Shown here piece by piece: positions 1-9,650 of a stretch of DNA of 60,000 bases. The stretch is from NCBI GenBank assembly GCA_905221605.1, contig CAJNDS010002246.1:1187429-1247428 (forward strand). Direction: 5' to 3'. This DNA is from Symbiodinium natans. Taxonomy: Eukaryota; Sar; Dinophyceae; Suessiales; Symbiodiniaceae. The notes under the pieces were generated by a model. That model ran no database searches, was not told the DNA's origin, and saw only the letters and a program-made list of their open reading frames with translations. How positions within the stretch are numbered: the first letter of the stretch is position 1; each line of letters opens with the position of its first letter. Both the position numbers and the translations under genes were made by a program.

Positions 1-181
1 TTAAGCTACTTACGAAAGACACCCGCAGGTCAATCCTGTCTTTCCAACTGAAAACCTCGGCGAGTAAGACGAGCGTTTAGCGGGTAATGCGAGATACCAA
101 TAGAGCGTTCATGTAGCCGAAGCTAACCCTACACCCTAAACGCTAAACCCTAAACCCTGAAGCCCTAAACCCTAAGCCCTA

Positions 182-329
182 ACCAGCTATAGCTACAGTC
201 ACAGCGGGGGGTCCATTGAAGCAAGAGCGTGTGGTTTGGGCTCACAAGAACCGAGAGGCATTCCCAGCCCATCCCGGCTTTGGTTCAGTGGCAGATCGAA
301 GGAGTATGGTGACCACAGCTATAGCTGGT
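182..329. repeat. Inverted repeat flanked by telomere-type DNA
   Basis: The 13-base arm at 182-194 (ACCAGCTATAGCT) is repeated in inverse orientation at 317-329. Outside the left arm lie CCCTAAA-type repeats and outside the right arm TTTAGGG-type repeats, so the stem could extend through the telomere-type DNA. The ~120 bp loop is unique sequence without a convincing gene. Confidence 0.6.
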
Positions 330-437
330 TAGGGTTTGGGGTTTAGGGTTTAGGGTTTAGGGTTTAGGGTTTAGGGTTTAGGGTTTAGGGTTTAGGGTTT
401 AGGGTTTAGGGTTTAGGGTTTAGGGTTTAGGGTTTAG
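327..437 (+). repeat. TTTAGGG telomere-type array
   Basis: Near-perfect 7-bp units in G-strand orientation, following the inverted repeat at 182-329 and ending in unique DNA at about 438. It is one of the longest pure tracts in the first 10 kb. Another G-strand tract lies at about 532-582. Confidence 0.95.
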
Positions 438-2000
438 GTACCTTCAAGTAGGCTCCTCAACGCGCAGGCTTCGAAGCCCCGAAACCCCTAGACCGCAGAA
501 TCAGGTTGTGCCTGTGGACGAGAACTCCTGGGTTTAGGGTTTAGGGTTTAGGGTTTAGGGTTTAGGGTTTAGGGTTTAGGGTGTGTTTGGAGTATGTTCA
601 AGGGGAAGGACATCCCTGAACCCTAAACCCTAAACATCCAAGACTTCTGAACCCTAGGGCAGCTCCCTATGGTTTCCCTACGGCTTCAAGAGAATGGCCC
701 ACACCCTAACCCCAAACCCCTAAGCCCCCAAGCCCTAAACCCTGAACCTAAACCAGAAACCCCAACCCCTAAACCCTAAACCCTAAATCCCTCCAAAGCC
801 TAAGGTCTTGTGGCCAAAGTTTCCCTGGTTCGTAGTAGGGAATGAGGGAACCAGGGCCCCATGTATGCCCCTCATTTCTTTAAATTCCCCAAACCCTAAA
901 CCCTAAACCCTAAACCCTAAACCCTAAACCCTAAACCCCCAATAAGGTGCCCTCATTCCCTACGAACAACCAGCCAGAGGTTCCCCTCTTGGGAAGGCTG
1001 CATCTCCCGCGAGAGAGTCACGGAGAGCATCCTCGCCCCCTCGCATGAAAGGGGGGCTGTTGTGAGGCTCAGGATCATAAAAGGGTCTACTAGGCTCAAA
1101 GGGGTTTGGGGTTAGGGTTTAGGGTTTAGGGTTTAGCCGACTCCCCGAGCCCTCAACCTGCGGCGCCACAATTTGAATGGGTGTCGGGTTTGTGGTTCAG
1201 GGACTCCTAACCTGGCGATTCCTGTCATAAGGTGCCCCAGGCCCTAAACCCTAGAACCTAAAACCCTAAACCCTAAACCCAGAAGGTACTCTGAAAGAAC
1301 CTAAGCCTTCAGCTAGTAGGGAAGAGTGCGGGACCGGCGGGGGAGGGGAGGGAAAGGACCCTAAACCCTAACAAAATTTTCTTCGTTGTACGGCTAAGAA
1401 AGGGATCATAAGCTATTAATTGTTCGGGGTTTCTGAAGCGAAGAGTAGGGAATGTGGGATGTTCCCCCTTATACTACCAGTCCTCAATAGGGGGTTCGGG
1501 TACTATAACCCTATTAAGGAGCTCTTAGTCGAAGTGTGGAGAACCCAACCCTGAACCCTAACTAAGGTAGACCCTTGGGATAATTTGATATTTTCCCTTA
1601 TTGTGTGTAAGAGGGTCAGATTTAGGAACATAAGTTTCACAAGTTTGGGGTTTAGGGTTTAGGGTTTAGGGTTCAGGGTTTAGGGTTTAGGGGGAACATC
1701 CAGGGAGTGAATGCTCGAGCTTGATGATTTTTCAACGGTGTCCACCAGCCACCTCAAGCTCTTCTACGGCCAAGCTGCATGTTGAACCGACCTGAGGTTT
1801 CTTGCACCCCGAACCCTAAACCCTAAACCCCAAATCCTAAACCCTAAACCCTAGACCCTAAACCCCAAATCCTAAACCCTAATTCCTAAACCCTAAACCC
1901 TAAACTGCACAGTTCTCCAAAGTGTGGTCCCGTTTGTGGTACCTCGACAATGTTCACGGCTCCTCTGCTTCACACAGGGGGAGCTCACCATCCCACAGCT
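438..2000. repeat. Telomere-type mosaic
   Basis: Short blocks of TTTAGGG (about 532-582, 1101-1135, 1645-1692) and CCCTAAA (about 612-640, 760-790, 890-940, 1235-1285, 1810-1905) alternate with 50-200 bp of unique DNA. The unique stretch around 1711-1776 contains a short open reading beginning at an ATG near 1711 (starts MLELDDFSTVS), too short to call. No other gene seen. Confidence 0.8.
1455..1548 (+). mobile_element. TIR-A element, diverged copy
   Basis: The left end TGGGATGTTCCCCCTTATAC and the right end GAGAACCCAA match the termini of the better preserved copies at 14281-14386 and 37001-37101. The centre keeps the AATAGGGGGT...CTATTAAGGA core. Non-coding, MITE-like; the right arm is diverged. 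Confidence 0.6.
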
Positions 2001-2065
2001 CCCTAAACCCTAAACCCTAAACCCTAAACCCTAAACCCTAAACCCTAAACCCTAAACCCTAAACC
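2001..2065 (-). repeat. CCCTAAA telomere-type array
   Basis: About nine consecutive CCCTAAA units followed by degenerate CCCCAAAG motifs. Confidence 0.95.
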
Positions 2066-2114
2066 CCCCAAAGCCCCCAAAGCCCCCCAAAACCCTACCC
2101 GCTGATTAGGGTGA

Positions 2115-2160
2115 ACCTGGGGCTCCATGCTCCATTTACCTCCTGTTTTGGGGGGGTGAT
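2115..2160 (-). mobile_element. TIR-D element, truncated copy
   Basis: Read on the minus strand this matches the right part of the copies at 16491-16577 and 20442-20532 (GGTAAATGGAGC, then GGAGCCCCAGGT). It abuts a TIR-C copy at 2161, which suggests nesting or truncation by that element. Confidence 0.45.
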
Positions 2161-2257
2161 ACCCTATCCCTAGGGCTCCAAGTATGCAAATAATGCTTAC
2201 ATTGGGGTCTAAAGTTTGTAAATAGTACCTACTTTGGGCTATTTTGAGCCTTAGGGT
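2161..2257 (+). mobile_element. TIR-C element
   Basis: Shares a long core with 14113-14203 (GGGTCTAAAGTTTGTAAATA, then TACCTACTTTGGGCTATTT). Termini are ACCCTA...GGGCTCCAA and TTGAGCC...TAGGGT. A third copy lies inverted at 44079-44174. Non-coding. The outermost ACCCTA makes it look continuous with telomere-type DNA. Confidence 0.7.
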
Positions 2258-2519
2258 ATCTAGGGGGGGTTTAGAACCTACCTACTTTGTAGGGTTTGGG
2301 ATTCGCAGGAAGGGTTTCGGGGCTCAAATCAGCGAACGGCCCATGTCAGTGGAGTCAGAGACCCCTAAACCCTAAACCCTAAACCCTACGCCCTAAACCC
2401 TCTAAACCCTAAACCCCATGTAGGGCCCCCCTTAGAGTTGTTCAGGTGAGCCAGATCCAGGATCTTACTGTGCGACAGCGAGGTGTGGCCTGATCAATAA
2501 ACCTGAGGGGCTTTAGGCT

Positions 2520-2610
2520 TTAGGTTTGGGGTTTGGGGTTTAGGGTTTAGGGTTTAGGGTTTAGGATTTGGGGTTTAGGGTTTAGGGTTTAGGGCTCAGG
2601 TTTCTTTAGG
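2520..2610 (+). repeat. TTTAGGG/TTTGGGG tract
   Basis: Mixed TTTAGGG and TTTGGGG units in G-strand orientation, interrupted by single-base variants. Confidence 0.9.
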
Positions 2611-3420
2611 GTTTAGGGTTGAGTACCAAGCGGACATGGCATCGCGTGTGTTATGAAGACATTGGCAGCGGCTGAGTGACACCAAGCACGTGCTAGGACA
2701 GTCAAGACAGACAATCCATGTCGTAACCCGGGTAGGCAAGCAGGCGCTAGTTCGTGAGCGGAAGCCCTAATCCTTAAACCGCAAACCTGAAACACTAAAC
2801 TCTACAACTAGCGGATCAAGTCTACGGGGTCCCTGGCCAAGAAATGGATGAAAACGTTGAAGGCAGTGTTGTGGAGAACTCCACTTAGACTAGATAGAGA
2901 CTTCAGGTCCGAAGTTTTAAGGGTTGAGGGCTCATTGTTTAGGGTCGGGACCCTCTCGGGTTTCCTCGGTTTACATGACATGTGCTTGTGCAATGTTGGA
3001 TGGCTGTCTCGCTCGCTCTCTCTCACTCTCTCTCTCTCTCTCTGTCGCTCTCTCTCTCCCTCTCTCCCTCCCTCTCTCCCTCTCCCTCCCTCTTAAATGT
3101 GTGGGGTGGGGGTTTCCCTTTTGCAGGCCTTAGGGTTTGAGAGGTTAGGGTAAGGGTTTATGGCGCCTTTACGACTAATGTCAGCCCAGCGCCTTTTCGG
3201 ACTCTTTGCTTCAGTTGTGTTGGCATAGAAATGTCCACCATCAACCCCAGACGCTGAATTCGAGACTCATATCCTAGGAGGCTCATGGGGTATTCCCGTG
3301 ATACAGTGTACTTATAACCTGCTTAGGGGGGACTCAGGTAGCTTAGAGCCCCCAAAATTCCCGAACCCCGAAACCAGACGCCGGATCCGGTTTCCAGGCT
3401 TAAGTAGCGCAAACCGTAGG
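2611..3420. other. Unique stretch without a recognised gene
   Basis: No convincing gene is seen. The open frames here run through the pyrimidine microsatellite or are short and lack coding texture. Confidence 0.6.
3007..3093. repeat. CT/CCCTCT microsatellite
   Basis: Pure pyrimidine tract of CT dinucleotides grading into CCCTCTCT units. Overlapping open frames (82 and 69 codons) encode only Leu/Ser/Pro low-complexity sequence here and are not called as genes. Confidence 0.95.
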
Positions 3421-4368
3421 AGATCTTAAGGGTTAGGGTTTTGGGTTTTGGGGTTTAGGGGTTTAGGGGTTTAGGGTTTAGGTTTTAGGGTTTAGGGTTC
3501 GGACTTACCCTCCAGGGACCGAGAGGCAGGGGTTTCGGGCTTAGGCCCTGAAATGCTTTCAATATTCTTGTAGGGTTACAGTAGGGTTTAGGGTTTAGGG
3601 TTTAGGCTTTAGGGCTTACAGGGCATATTAGGGTTTATCGTTTGGTTTTTTCCCCGGTTTTCGAGCTGAGGGCTCTTGACGGTTTAGTGCCATGGCTGAC
3701 TGGGACGCGGGCGCCGCGCCGCTTTTGAGCGTGGCGCTTGGGGTGGTCACCCTTCACTGCTTCACCGCTGGCAAGGAGCCTTGGGGTGTAGGGTTTAGGG
3801 CCATGCACAAGACACCAACCCTTAGAAGCCCGAAAGCCCACAAGATACAGACCCTGCGGCGACCGCGTTCACCCTTAAACCCCAGACCTGTCAGCCCCGG
3901 AACTCTTCTGGAACCACCGCTTTCTTCGGTTCTGTAGCTTTGTGCGAGAGGTGGGTGTGGGGGAAGTGATATCACCGGGTTTAAGGGTTTAGCATGGTTT
4001 AAGGCTTAGGGCTTTGGGCTTCCGCAGGTTCAGGTCAGTTAGGGTGGTTTTTGGACGAGGGCTCAGCAGCCCTAAACCGAAAGAAGTCCAAGTGGAGATA
4101 TATGTACGGGGAGACAAGGACCCACTTAAAATAAAGGTGCAACCTTCAGGATCGTTTTTCTCAGCGATACATACTCACGACGATCCAAGTGGCGTTTCGG
4201 GCTTCAGCTTCGGGTAGTGATGAAGATACAGGTTTTTCCTTGTCAAGCTCAACGAATTTTATCGGGCGTTTCATCAGGGCTTTAGCGTCTTCGAACTTTT
4301 GGAGGGCGTTCGGGCTTGAAGGTTGGGGGTCTTTTGGCTTTTAGGGTCATCCCCTCCCCCCCACCGCC
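3421..4368. repeat. Degenerate telomere-type and unique DNA
   Basis: G-strand tracts at about 3425-3500 and 3590-3620 are followed by unique DNA. Open frames at 3692-3937 (+) and 4014-4217 (+) have no recognisable domain and partly read telomere-like DNA, so they are not called. Confidence 0.6.
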
Positions 4369-4430
4369 CCGAAACCCCAAACCCCAAACCCTAAAACCCA
4401 AACCCCAAACCCGAAACCCTAAACACCCCC

Positions 4431-4532
4431 CACGCTCGCCTGGAGGACCTGTGGGCCATGGCACAGCAGCTGTCCAGAAGCCTCGCCGGTGCCAGGACCG
4501 ACCATCTGACCCCGGGGGGCGTCAACTCCTGA
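4431..4532 (+). CDS. Candidate host exon fragment
   Basis: An open frame with coding texture begins HARLEDLWAMAQQLSRSLAG and ends at a TGA at 4530-4532. It is bordered on the left by CCCTAAA-type and on the right by TTTAGGG-type repeats. No family recognised. Inferred only from frame openness and residue composition. Confidence 0.35.
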   Translation, partial: HARLEDLWAMAQQLSRSLAGARTDHLTPGGVNS

Positions 4533-4548
4533 CACCTTTACTGACCAT

Positions 4549-4612
4549 AAGGGGTTTAGGGTTTAGGGTTTAGGGTTTCGGGTTTCGGGTTTAGGGTTTA
4601 GGGTTTAGGGTT
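4549..4612 (+). repeat. TTTAGGG array
   Basis: G-strand units with a few TTTCGGG variants, directly right of the island at 4431-4532. Confidence 0.9.
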
Positions 4613-4750
4613 TAGGTCCCAAACCCCCTACATGGCGGAACAACTCTCTAAGGGGCGCTACGTGGGTCTCTGATATGGGCAGGCCTCGAATCTAGGGTTT
4701 TGTAAACCCTCTTCCTGTGGCTCACCAAAGCCCTACAAAATTAGTGAGGC

Positions 4751-4844
4751 TGGGATGTAGTCCTTGATAAGGATGGAAAAGGATGAGAATGGGGGGTACT
4801 ATAATCCCTATTAAGGACTGTTAGTAGAAGTGGGAAGATCCCAA
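4751..4844 (+). mobile_element. TIR-A element, diverged copy
   Basis: Left end TGGGATGTAG, core GGGGGGTACTATAATCCCTA and right part TTAAGGACTGTTAGTAGAAG ... GATCCCAA match the TIR-A consensus seen in other copies. The left half is strongly diverged. Confidence 0.55.
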
Positions 4845-4952
4845 TAGCAAGGTTACAACCCCCTAAATATCGGGCCGACCCCCCCCCCAAAAAAATAAAA
4901 AGTAAAATAGGCGGTCAACAGAGCTCCAGGGATGCCCTAAAAACCCCCAGGC

Positions 4953-5007
4953 TTAGGGTTTAGGGTTTAGGGTTTAGGGTTTAGGGTTTAGGGTTTAGGG
5001 TTTAGGC
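4953..5007 (+). repeat. TTTAGGG array
   Basis: About seven G-strand units. A degenerate CCCTAAA region follows at about 5110-5230, then mixed G-strand motifs at about 5325-5440. Confidence 0.9.
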
Positions 5008-5562
5008 TGTATGGTGTAGGGTTACACCTTCAAGCCCACAGAACCCAGCCCCCAATCGCAACCGAAGCAGTTCACAGGCAGCCTGAACCCCAAAATCCCC
5101 AAGGGGTTCAACGCTAACCCCTAAACTTTAGCCCTAAACCCTAGACCCTAAACCCCTAACCCCTAACCCCTAAACCCTAAACCCTAAACACTAATTTATA
5201 GCCTAAACCCTAATCAATACCCTAAACTCCACCCTTGAGGGGTTGAGGGGGTTCTGGGCAGGGCCTCTTTGCGCGCCAGGCCGTGTGCATCTTGAGCCCG
5301 AAGCAAGGGTAGGTTTTGGGGGGGTGGGTTTAGGGTTTAGGTTCCTGAGCTGAGGGTTTAGGGTTTAGGGTTTAAGGTTTAAGGTTTAAGGTTCAGGGTT
5401 TAGGGTTTAGGGTTTAGAGTCTAGGGTTTAGGGGATATCTCATATTCTCCCGTATTTGGTCTATGTCTTAGGGGTTAGGGTTTACGAGGAGCATGATCAG
5501 GCATGTGCAGGTGCTTCAGAAGGTTTACGGGGGCCAACCGAGTGGCTTTCCGGTTTAATTAA

Positions 5563-5640
5563 GGTTGAGGGTTTAGGGTTTAGGGTCCTGAACCCTAAAC
5601 CCTAAACCCTAAACCCTAAACCCCCTAAACCCCCTAAAAC
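5563..5640. repeat. Head-to-head telomere-type junction
   Basis: A short G-strand run (…TTTAGGGTTTAGGGT) passes through only a few bases (CCTGA) into a C-strand run (ACCCTAAACCCTAAA…). This is the orientation expected where two telomere-type ends face each other. Confidence 0.8.
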
Positions 5641-5750
5641 CCCTGCAAAGCACTGAGAGTTTGAGGACCGGCGAAGGCAAGTCCGACGTGTCTGGGCGCC
5701 TGGATGCAGCCATGGAGCGACTGCGCGAGGACGTTTGGGGTCTTTAGGGT

Positions 5751-5812
5751 TTCCGGTTTAGGGTTTAGGGTTTAGGGTTGAGGGTTTAGGGTTTAGGGTT
5801 TAGGGCTTGGGG
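5751..5812 (+). repeat. TTTAGGG array
   Basis: G-strand units with one TTGAGGG variant. Confidence 0.9.
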
Positions 5813-6372
5813 CTTTCTATTTTGTGATCTCTTGAAGCCTCAACTCTGACATGCTTCGCTATTTCTTCTTCTTGCTCTTCTTATCTTCATACCTTTTTTG
5901 GTGGGGGTGTCTTTAGTCTAGCGATCCTTGAAGGAAACCAGCTAATGGTGAAATAGTGTGTGTTTCCTGCATCTTAGTACAAACGTCTGCAAACTGTGCA
6001 GGGTTCAATAGGGTGGGTATGAGGTTGCTGAGTTGGTGGGTTGGAGTAAATGACAAGCTGGTGACATGAAGGTGCATGGGCAGCTAGAGGTTCGCGTTGC
6101 GCCTTCATAGTGGGGTTATTCCTAGAGTTGAGAAGCCCGTCTAATGGGGTTTCCACACCACTTTCGAGGACAGCTTCATGCTCAGCTACCGCATGTTCCA
6201 GCACGCGCGGGCACTCAGATTCAGAGAGCCCTCCTTTGGGGATAACATGATGTTCGCTATAGATGAGTGTACTTGTGTTACAGGTGGTTGAGTTGTGCTG
6301 TCTTGAATTTGCGCTCCCTAGACCTGTCCTTTCCAGAGCATGTCACATTGCACTGTGTATGGAAAGAGCGGC
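5813..6372. other. Unique stretch without a recognised gene
   Basis: About 560 bp free of telomere-type repeats. The only sizeable frame is on the minus strand (5974-6204) with no recognisable domain. Function not determinable by reading. Confidence 0.6.
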
Positions 6373-6374
6373 TC

Positions 6375-6463
6375 GGGGTTTAGGGTTTAGGGTTTAGGGT
6401 TTAGGGTTTAGGGTTGAGGGTTGAGGGTTTAGGGTTTAGGGTTTAGGGTTTAGGGTTTAGGGT
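6375..6463 (+). repeat. TTTAGGG array
   Basis: About twelve G-strand units with two TTGAGGG variants. Confidence 0.95.
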
Positions 6464-7060
6464 CCTCAACCAGTCGTGCAAGCCCAGAAGTATGCCCACA
6501 GTCCATGGAAGACGGGTCAAGGCCAACACAGCAGGCGCTGAACCCCGGACTAAACCAGAAAGCAACAACATGGCCTACGCAGCCCACGTACCTAACTTCC
6601 TTCAAAGAAGTTGCCGGAAGAAAAAAAATCGGATTCTTAGCTTTCGATCCTTTTTCTGGTAGTGATCCTTTTTCTGGTAGTTCTTTTGTAGCAACTCAGT
6701 TTTTCCTTGACAGTCCCAAGCCCAACTGCGTGTGGTTTAGGCTGTCAGCTGAGTTTCTGAGCTGCAGGATTCTGAAACCGAGTCTCGCTTTTCGGGGCTA
6801 AGAATTTGGGGTGTAGGTTTCAGCAGTCGAGCTGTTCGCTAATGGAATTGGAATGGGTTGGTCCCCCGTGCACCATAACTGCCCATGAACCCTAAACCCT
6901 AAAGCACTAACGCCCTACACCCCGTAAACCTCTAAACCCCTAAAGCCCTAAAACCCTAACGTCCTAAAACCCCTAATGCGATCCCAAAGCCCTAAAAAAC
7001 CTAAACCCCTAGAACCCTAAAACCCTCCAAAACCCTAAAACCCTAAACCCCTAGAACCCG
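6464..7060. other. Unique stretch grading into degenerate CCCTAAA
   Basis: Contains a perfect 18-bp tandem duplication (unit GATCCTTTTTCTGGTAGT, 6646-6681). A 98-codon plus-strand frame at 6505-6801 has no recognisable domain and is not called. From about 6885 the DNA is degenerate CCCTAAA. Confidence 0.6.
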
Positions 7061-7064
7061 CAAG

Positions 7065-7148
7065 GTGATGGCGCTGTCGCTGGTCGTGTCACCCATGGCA
7101 TACCGCGCCGATCCCACCCTCGCCTTCTTCTTGATGCTCGGGGCTCAG
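7065..7148 (+). CDS. Candidate host exon fragment (hydrophobic)
   Basis: Exactly 28 codons, hydrophobic (begins VMALSLVVSPMAY), could be part of a membrane helix. Preceded by CCCGCAAG, a possible AG acceptor at the end of degenerate CCCTAAA repeats. Followed by CAGGGTTTCC and then TTTAGGG repeats. No family recognised. Confidence 0.35.
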
Positions 7149-7555
7149 GGTTTCCCTACATTTTTTTGTTTGGGGGGGGTTTAGGGTTTAGGGTTCAGGG
7201 TTTAGGGTTTCGGGTAGAGGGTTTAGGGTTTAGAGTTTGGGATTGAGACTCGCACCCCTAAGTTTGTACCCCTAAAGGTTCCCCTCAGTAATATGGGCAT
7301 TGCACTACGTTAAGGATCTTTGCAAAGGTTCCCTGAAACCCAAGGGTAGAAACCCTCAGGGCCCAAGCTACATCCCCTAGAGTTTAGGGTGTACAGGGGC
7401 TTAGGTTGCGGGAATCTCACAACGGCTGCGTGTCGTAGGCCCTAAACTTTAGGTGACCTTCCCTATATGGTATGACGACTGTTTGCAAGCAACCTAACCC
7501 AAACCCTACACCTTGGTCAGGGGTTCAGGCTTTAGGGTTTCGGGGCAGTTCTTCT
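7149..7555. other. Degenerate telomere-type DNA, no gene seen
   Basis: TTTAGGG variants to about 7245, then unique DNA with scattered CCCTAAA-like words. No coding evidence. Confidence 0.5.
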
Positions 7556-7556
7556 C

Positions 7557-7618
7557 CCTAAACCCTAAACCCTAACCCTAAACCCTAAACCCTAAACCCT
7601 AAACCCTAAACCCTAAAC
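7557..7618 (-). repeat. CCCTAAA array
   Basis: C-strand telomere-type units, about eight copies. A second C-strand array follows at 7730-7808. Confidence 0.95.
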
Positions 7619-7729
7619 CGGCGACATATCCCCATCCACCTCAGCTCAAGGAGGCGTTGCCACCGTGCAACCCCCTGGGTTTGGGCTGTATAGGGTTTAG
7701 GCTTTTGGGTTGAGGGTTTACCCCTCGCA

Positions 7730-7808
7730 ACCCTAAACCCTAAACCCTAAACCCTAAACCCTAAACCCTAAACCCTAAACCCTAGACCCTAAACCCTAAA
7801 CCCTAAAC
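7730..7808 (-). repeat. CCCTAAA array
   Basis: About eleven units with one CCCTAGA variant. Confidence 0.95.
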
Positions 7809-7910
7809 CGCGCACCACTGGGGCTCCGTGGCCAGGTGTTCCTGCAGCTTGGCGTACGTGATGAACAAGGTTCTGGTTTACAGGGCCCCACGGCTCTCAG
7901 CCAGGCGCGG

Positions 7911-8014
7911 GGGTTTCCGAAAATCGGGGACCCCCAATAGAGATCCCCAAATCATCGTAGGACTCCCTTATAATAAGTACCTCAGTAAGGTACCCCTCCT
8001 AATTTCGGAAACCC
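7911..8014 (+). mobile_element. TIR-B element
   Basis: Begins GGGTTTCCGAAAATCGGGG and ends with TTTCGGAAACCC, an inverted terminal repeat. The better preserved copy is 47118-47230. Interior is AT-rich and non-coding (TCCCTTATAATAAGTACC). Confidence 0.65.
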
Positions 8015-8185
8015 TCTAAACCCCTAAACCCCAATCGCCTAAGCACCCTAAACCCCTAAACCCCCAGGTACCTGCGAGCCCTTTTCATTTGCTTCTACCT
8101 GGTGGTCACCCTGCTTACCGCATGCCCATGGATGGCGAACACGAGCCTGGGCTCGGGTGGGAGAAGTTGCGCTTACTTTCTGTTT

Positions 8186-8246
8186 AGGGTTTAGGGCTTA
8201 GGGCTTAGGGTTTAGGGTTTAGGGTTTAGGGTTTAGGGTTTAGGGC
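8186..8246 (+). repeat. TTTAGGG array
   Basis: G-strand array with two GGGCTTA variants. A C-strand array lies at about 8286-8374. Confidence 0.95.
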
Positions 8247-8285
8247 AGCTTTCTCTTACAGAACGTTCGAAAAGGGCTTCAGGGC

Positions 8286-8374
8286 TCCCTAAACCCTAAA
8301 CCCCAAAACCTAAAACCTAAACCCTAAACCCTAAACCCTAAACCCTAAACCCTAAACCCTAAACCCTAAACCCT
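8286..8374 (-). repeat. CCCTAAA array
   Basis: C-strand units; the 5' part is degenerate (CCCCAAAACCTAAA). It directly precedes the exon-like island at 8381. Confidence 0.95.
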
Positions 8375-8380
8375 CAGCTC

Positions 8381-8479
8381 AGGAACAGGAATGTGCAGAT
8401 GTTCTTGGCGGCCTGTGAGTTTTCTGCCGCCGTTTGCTTCGTCGACTGCAGGGTTCCTAGGACCCGGAGTCGGCGCTGA
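8381..8479 (+). CDS. Candidate host exon fragment
   Basis: Open frame beginning RNRNVQMFLAACEFSAAVCF and ending at a TGA. CCCTAAA repeats on the left, T-run/G-run on the right. No family recognised. Confidence 0.3.
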   Translation, partial: RNRNVQMFLAACEFSAAVCFVDCRVPRTRSRR

Positions 8480-8497
8480 TTTCCTTTTTTTAGGGTT

Positions 8498-8519
8498 GGG
8501 GGGGGGGGGGGGGGGGGGG
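8498..8519 (+). repeat. Poly-G tract
   Basis: About 22 consecutive G following TTTTTTTAGGGTT. Likely derived by slippage from telomere-type TTTAGGG and prone to collapse or expansion in assemblies. Confidence 0.9.
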
Positions 8520-8847
8520 AGGATTCCCTTGTAATCCCCCCTTCGGAAACCAAAAAAGGGTTCCTAGGTTACTCCGGAGTGTAGCCCTAAACCCTAAGCC
8601 CTAAACCCTAAACCCTAAACCCTAAAGGTTCACATTGCCGGCCAAGTCGGCATCCTCTTGGCTGAAGGGAGTCGGCAAGTCTCTCCTGGTGGCACGGGGT
8701 GTGGCATCGAAGCTTAGGGGCACTTGGAATTGTTTTTTGGGTTTTGGGTTTAGGGTTTAGGGTCTAGGATTTCCTAAGAAACAGCATAAACATTCATTTT
8801 TGCCGGGGTTCCAAGTTCAGTATAGGAAGCCCTCCTCAGTCAAGCAA

Positions 8848-9021
8848 TGGTTACTTGGCAAGCGCCTTGGGATTTTTTTAGGTTCCCCGAATTATTGGGT
8901 TTAGGAGGATCATTGGTTACTTGGTAGGCGCCTTGGGACATTTTTGTTGTTCCCTTATTGGGCTTAGGAGGATCACATTCAGGATGTGTTTTTTCTGAAG
9001 GTTTTAAGGGCCACGCTAGGT
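8848..9021 (+). mobile_element. Family F repeat with internal tandem duplication
   Basis: Two diverged tandem copies of ~66 bp (8848-8913 and 8914-8980), each with TGGTTACTTGG and TTTAGGAGGATCA or TTAGGAGGATCAC, then a tail GTTTTAAGGGCCACGCTAGG. The same end sequence (AAGGGCCATCCTAG) occurs near 35480 and 50845, so this is a dispersed family. No inverted termini recognised. Confidence 0.5.
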
Positions 9022-9025
9022 TAGT

Positions 9026-9420
9026 ATGGCGGTGAGTATGGCCTCCCTTGTTTTGGAAAGCATCCTCCGACAGCGCTTGGAAGCAGATCTGCAACGGGCG
9101 GACGCCGAGTCCATCGTCGCCGGCTTCCGGGCGGTTCTGCGAGGCGTTTGTGATGGTGAGCTCCTCTTGGATGGAGATCTGAATATCCAGGAGGGAATGA
9201 GCTGTCTCAGCCGCCTACTCTCCACCCAGGAAGATTTGAAAGGCAAGCCCTTTGTGGACTTGCTGGCCCGAAGCGAGCAGGATCGAGGCTTCGAGGAATT
9301 TGCGCACAGAGAGTCCGACAGCGGACACAGCATTCACTGGGTGCCTGCGTGCCAACGCATTTCCTTCAAGAACTTCGGCAGCTTTTACTTAAGCAGCTTT
9401 GAGAAGAGCTTCCTACACAC
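9026..9420 (+). CDS. PAS-like domain fragment, first exon
   Basis: A 131-codon frame opens at ATG 9026 (a second ATG at 9038 is also possible). From about residue 10 it has strong protein texture: an acidic/leucine-rich helix (ESILRQRLEADLQRADAES), then VLRGVCDGELLLDGDLNIQ and LKGKPFVDLL. This pattern (short helix, then DGE-LLD strand, then LKGK-F-LL) recalls PAS-type sensory domains that I associate with large dinoflagellate protein families. The 3' end (about 9385-9420, FYLSSFEKSFLHT and a stop) probably reads into an intron. The upstream AG at the end of the family F repeat may be an acceptor. Probably one exon of a larger or broken gene. PAS assignment is inference from memory of the pattern, not a search. 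Confidence 0.45.
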
Positions 9421-9440
9421 CTAAATCCTTCTTCCTCCAG

Positions 9441-9567
9441 AACCCAGCAGCAGCCAAGGAATGCCCAGATTGGGCATATCGGCGTGGACGCGTTCCATGT
9501 GCCCTTACCGCACCTCCATGGCTGCGATGTCGCCTATCACCTCGTGGTTTTGAAGAAGCTGGGCGGG
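9441..9567 (+). CDS. PAS-like gene, probable second exon
   Basis: Follows a pyrimidine-rich CTTCTTCCTCCAG, a good acceptor. In the +1 frame it reads through IGVDAFHVPLPHLHG and DVAYHLVVLKKLGG, the sort of FHV-P-LHG...HLV strand pair expected after the segment at 9026. It runs into TTTAGGG-type DNA at about 9565. The intervening ~20-50 bp carries the stop of the first frame, so an intron or a pseudogene break is needed to connect them. Confidence 0.4.
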
Positions 9568-9650
9568 TTTAGAGTTTTGGGTTTAGGGTTTAGGGTGTTG
9601 GGTTTTGGTTTAGGGTTTTGGGTTTAGGGTTAAGGGTTTAGGGTTCATGC
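9568..9650 (+). repeat. Degenerate TTTAGGG tract
   Basis: TTTAGGG, TTTTGGG and TTAAGGG variants immediately downstream of the PAS-like fragment. Confidence 0.85.

Noticed and set aside
1-450. Possible true chromosome end
   Set aside because: Telomere-type units occur in both orientations and all along the window, and position 1 is unique DNA, so this is interstitial repeat rather than a terminus.
2848-3133. Two plus-strand frames of 82 and 69 codons
   Set aside because: They read a CT microsatellite as Leu/Ser/Pro; no coding texture outside it.
6505-6801. 98-codon plus-strand frame
   Set aside because: No domain, includes an 18-bp tandem duplication, and composition is not protein-like.
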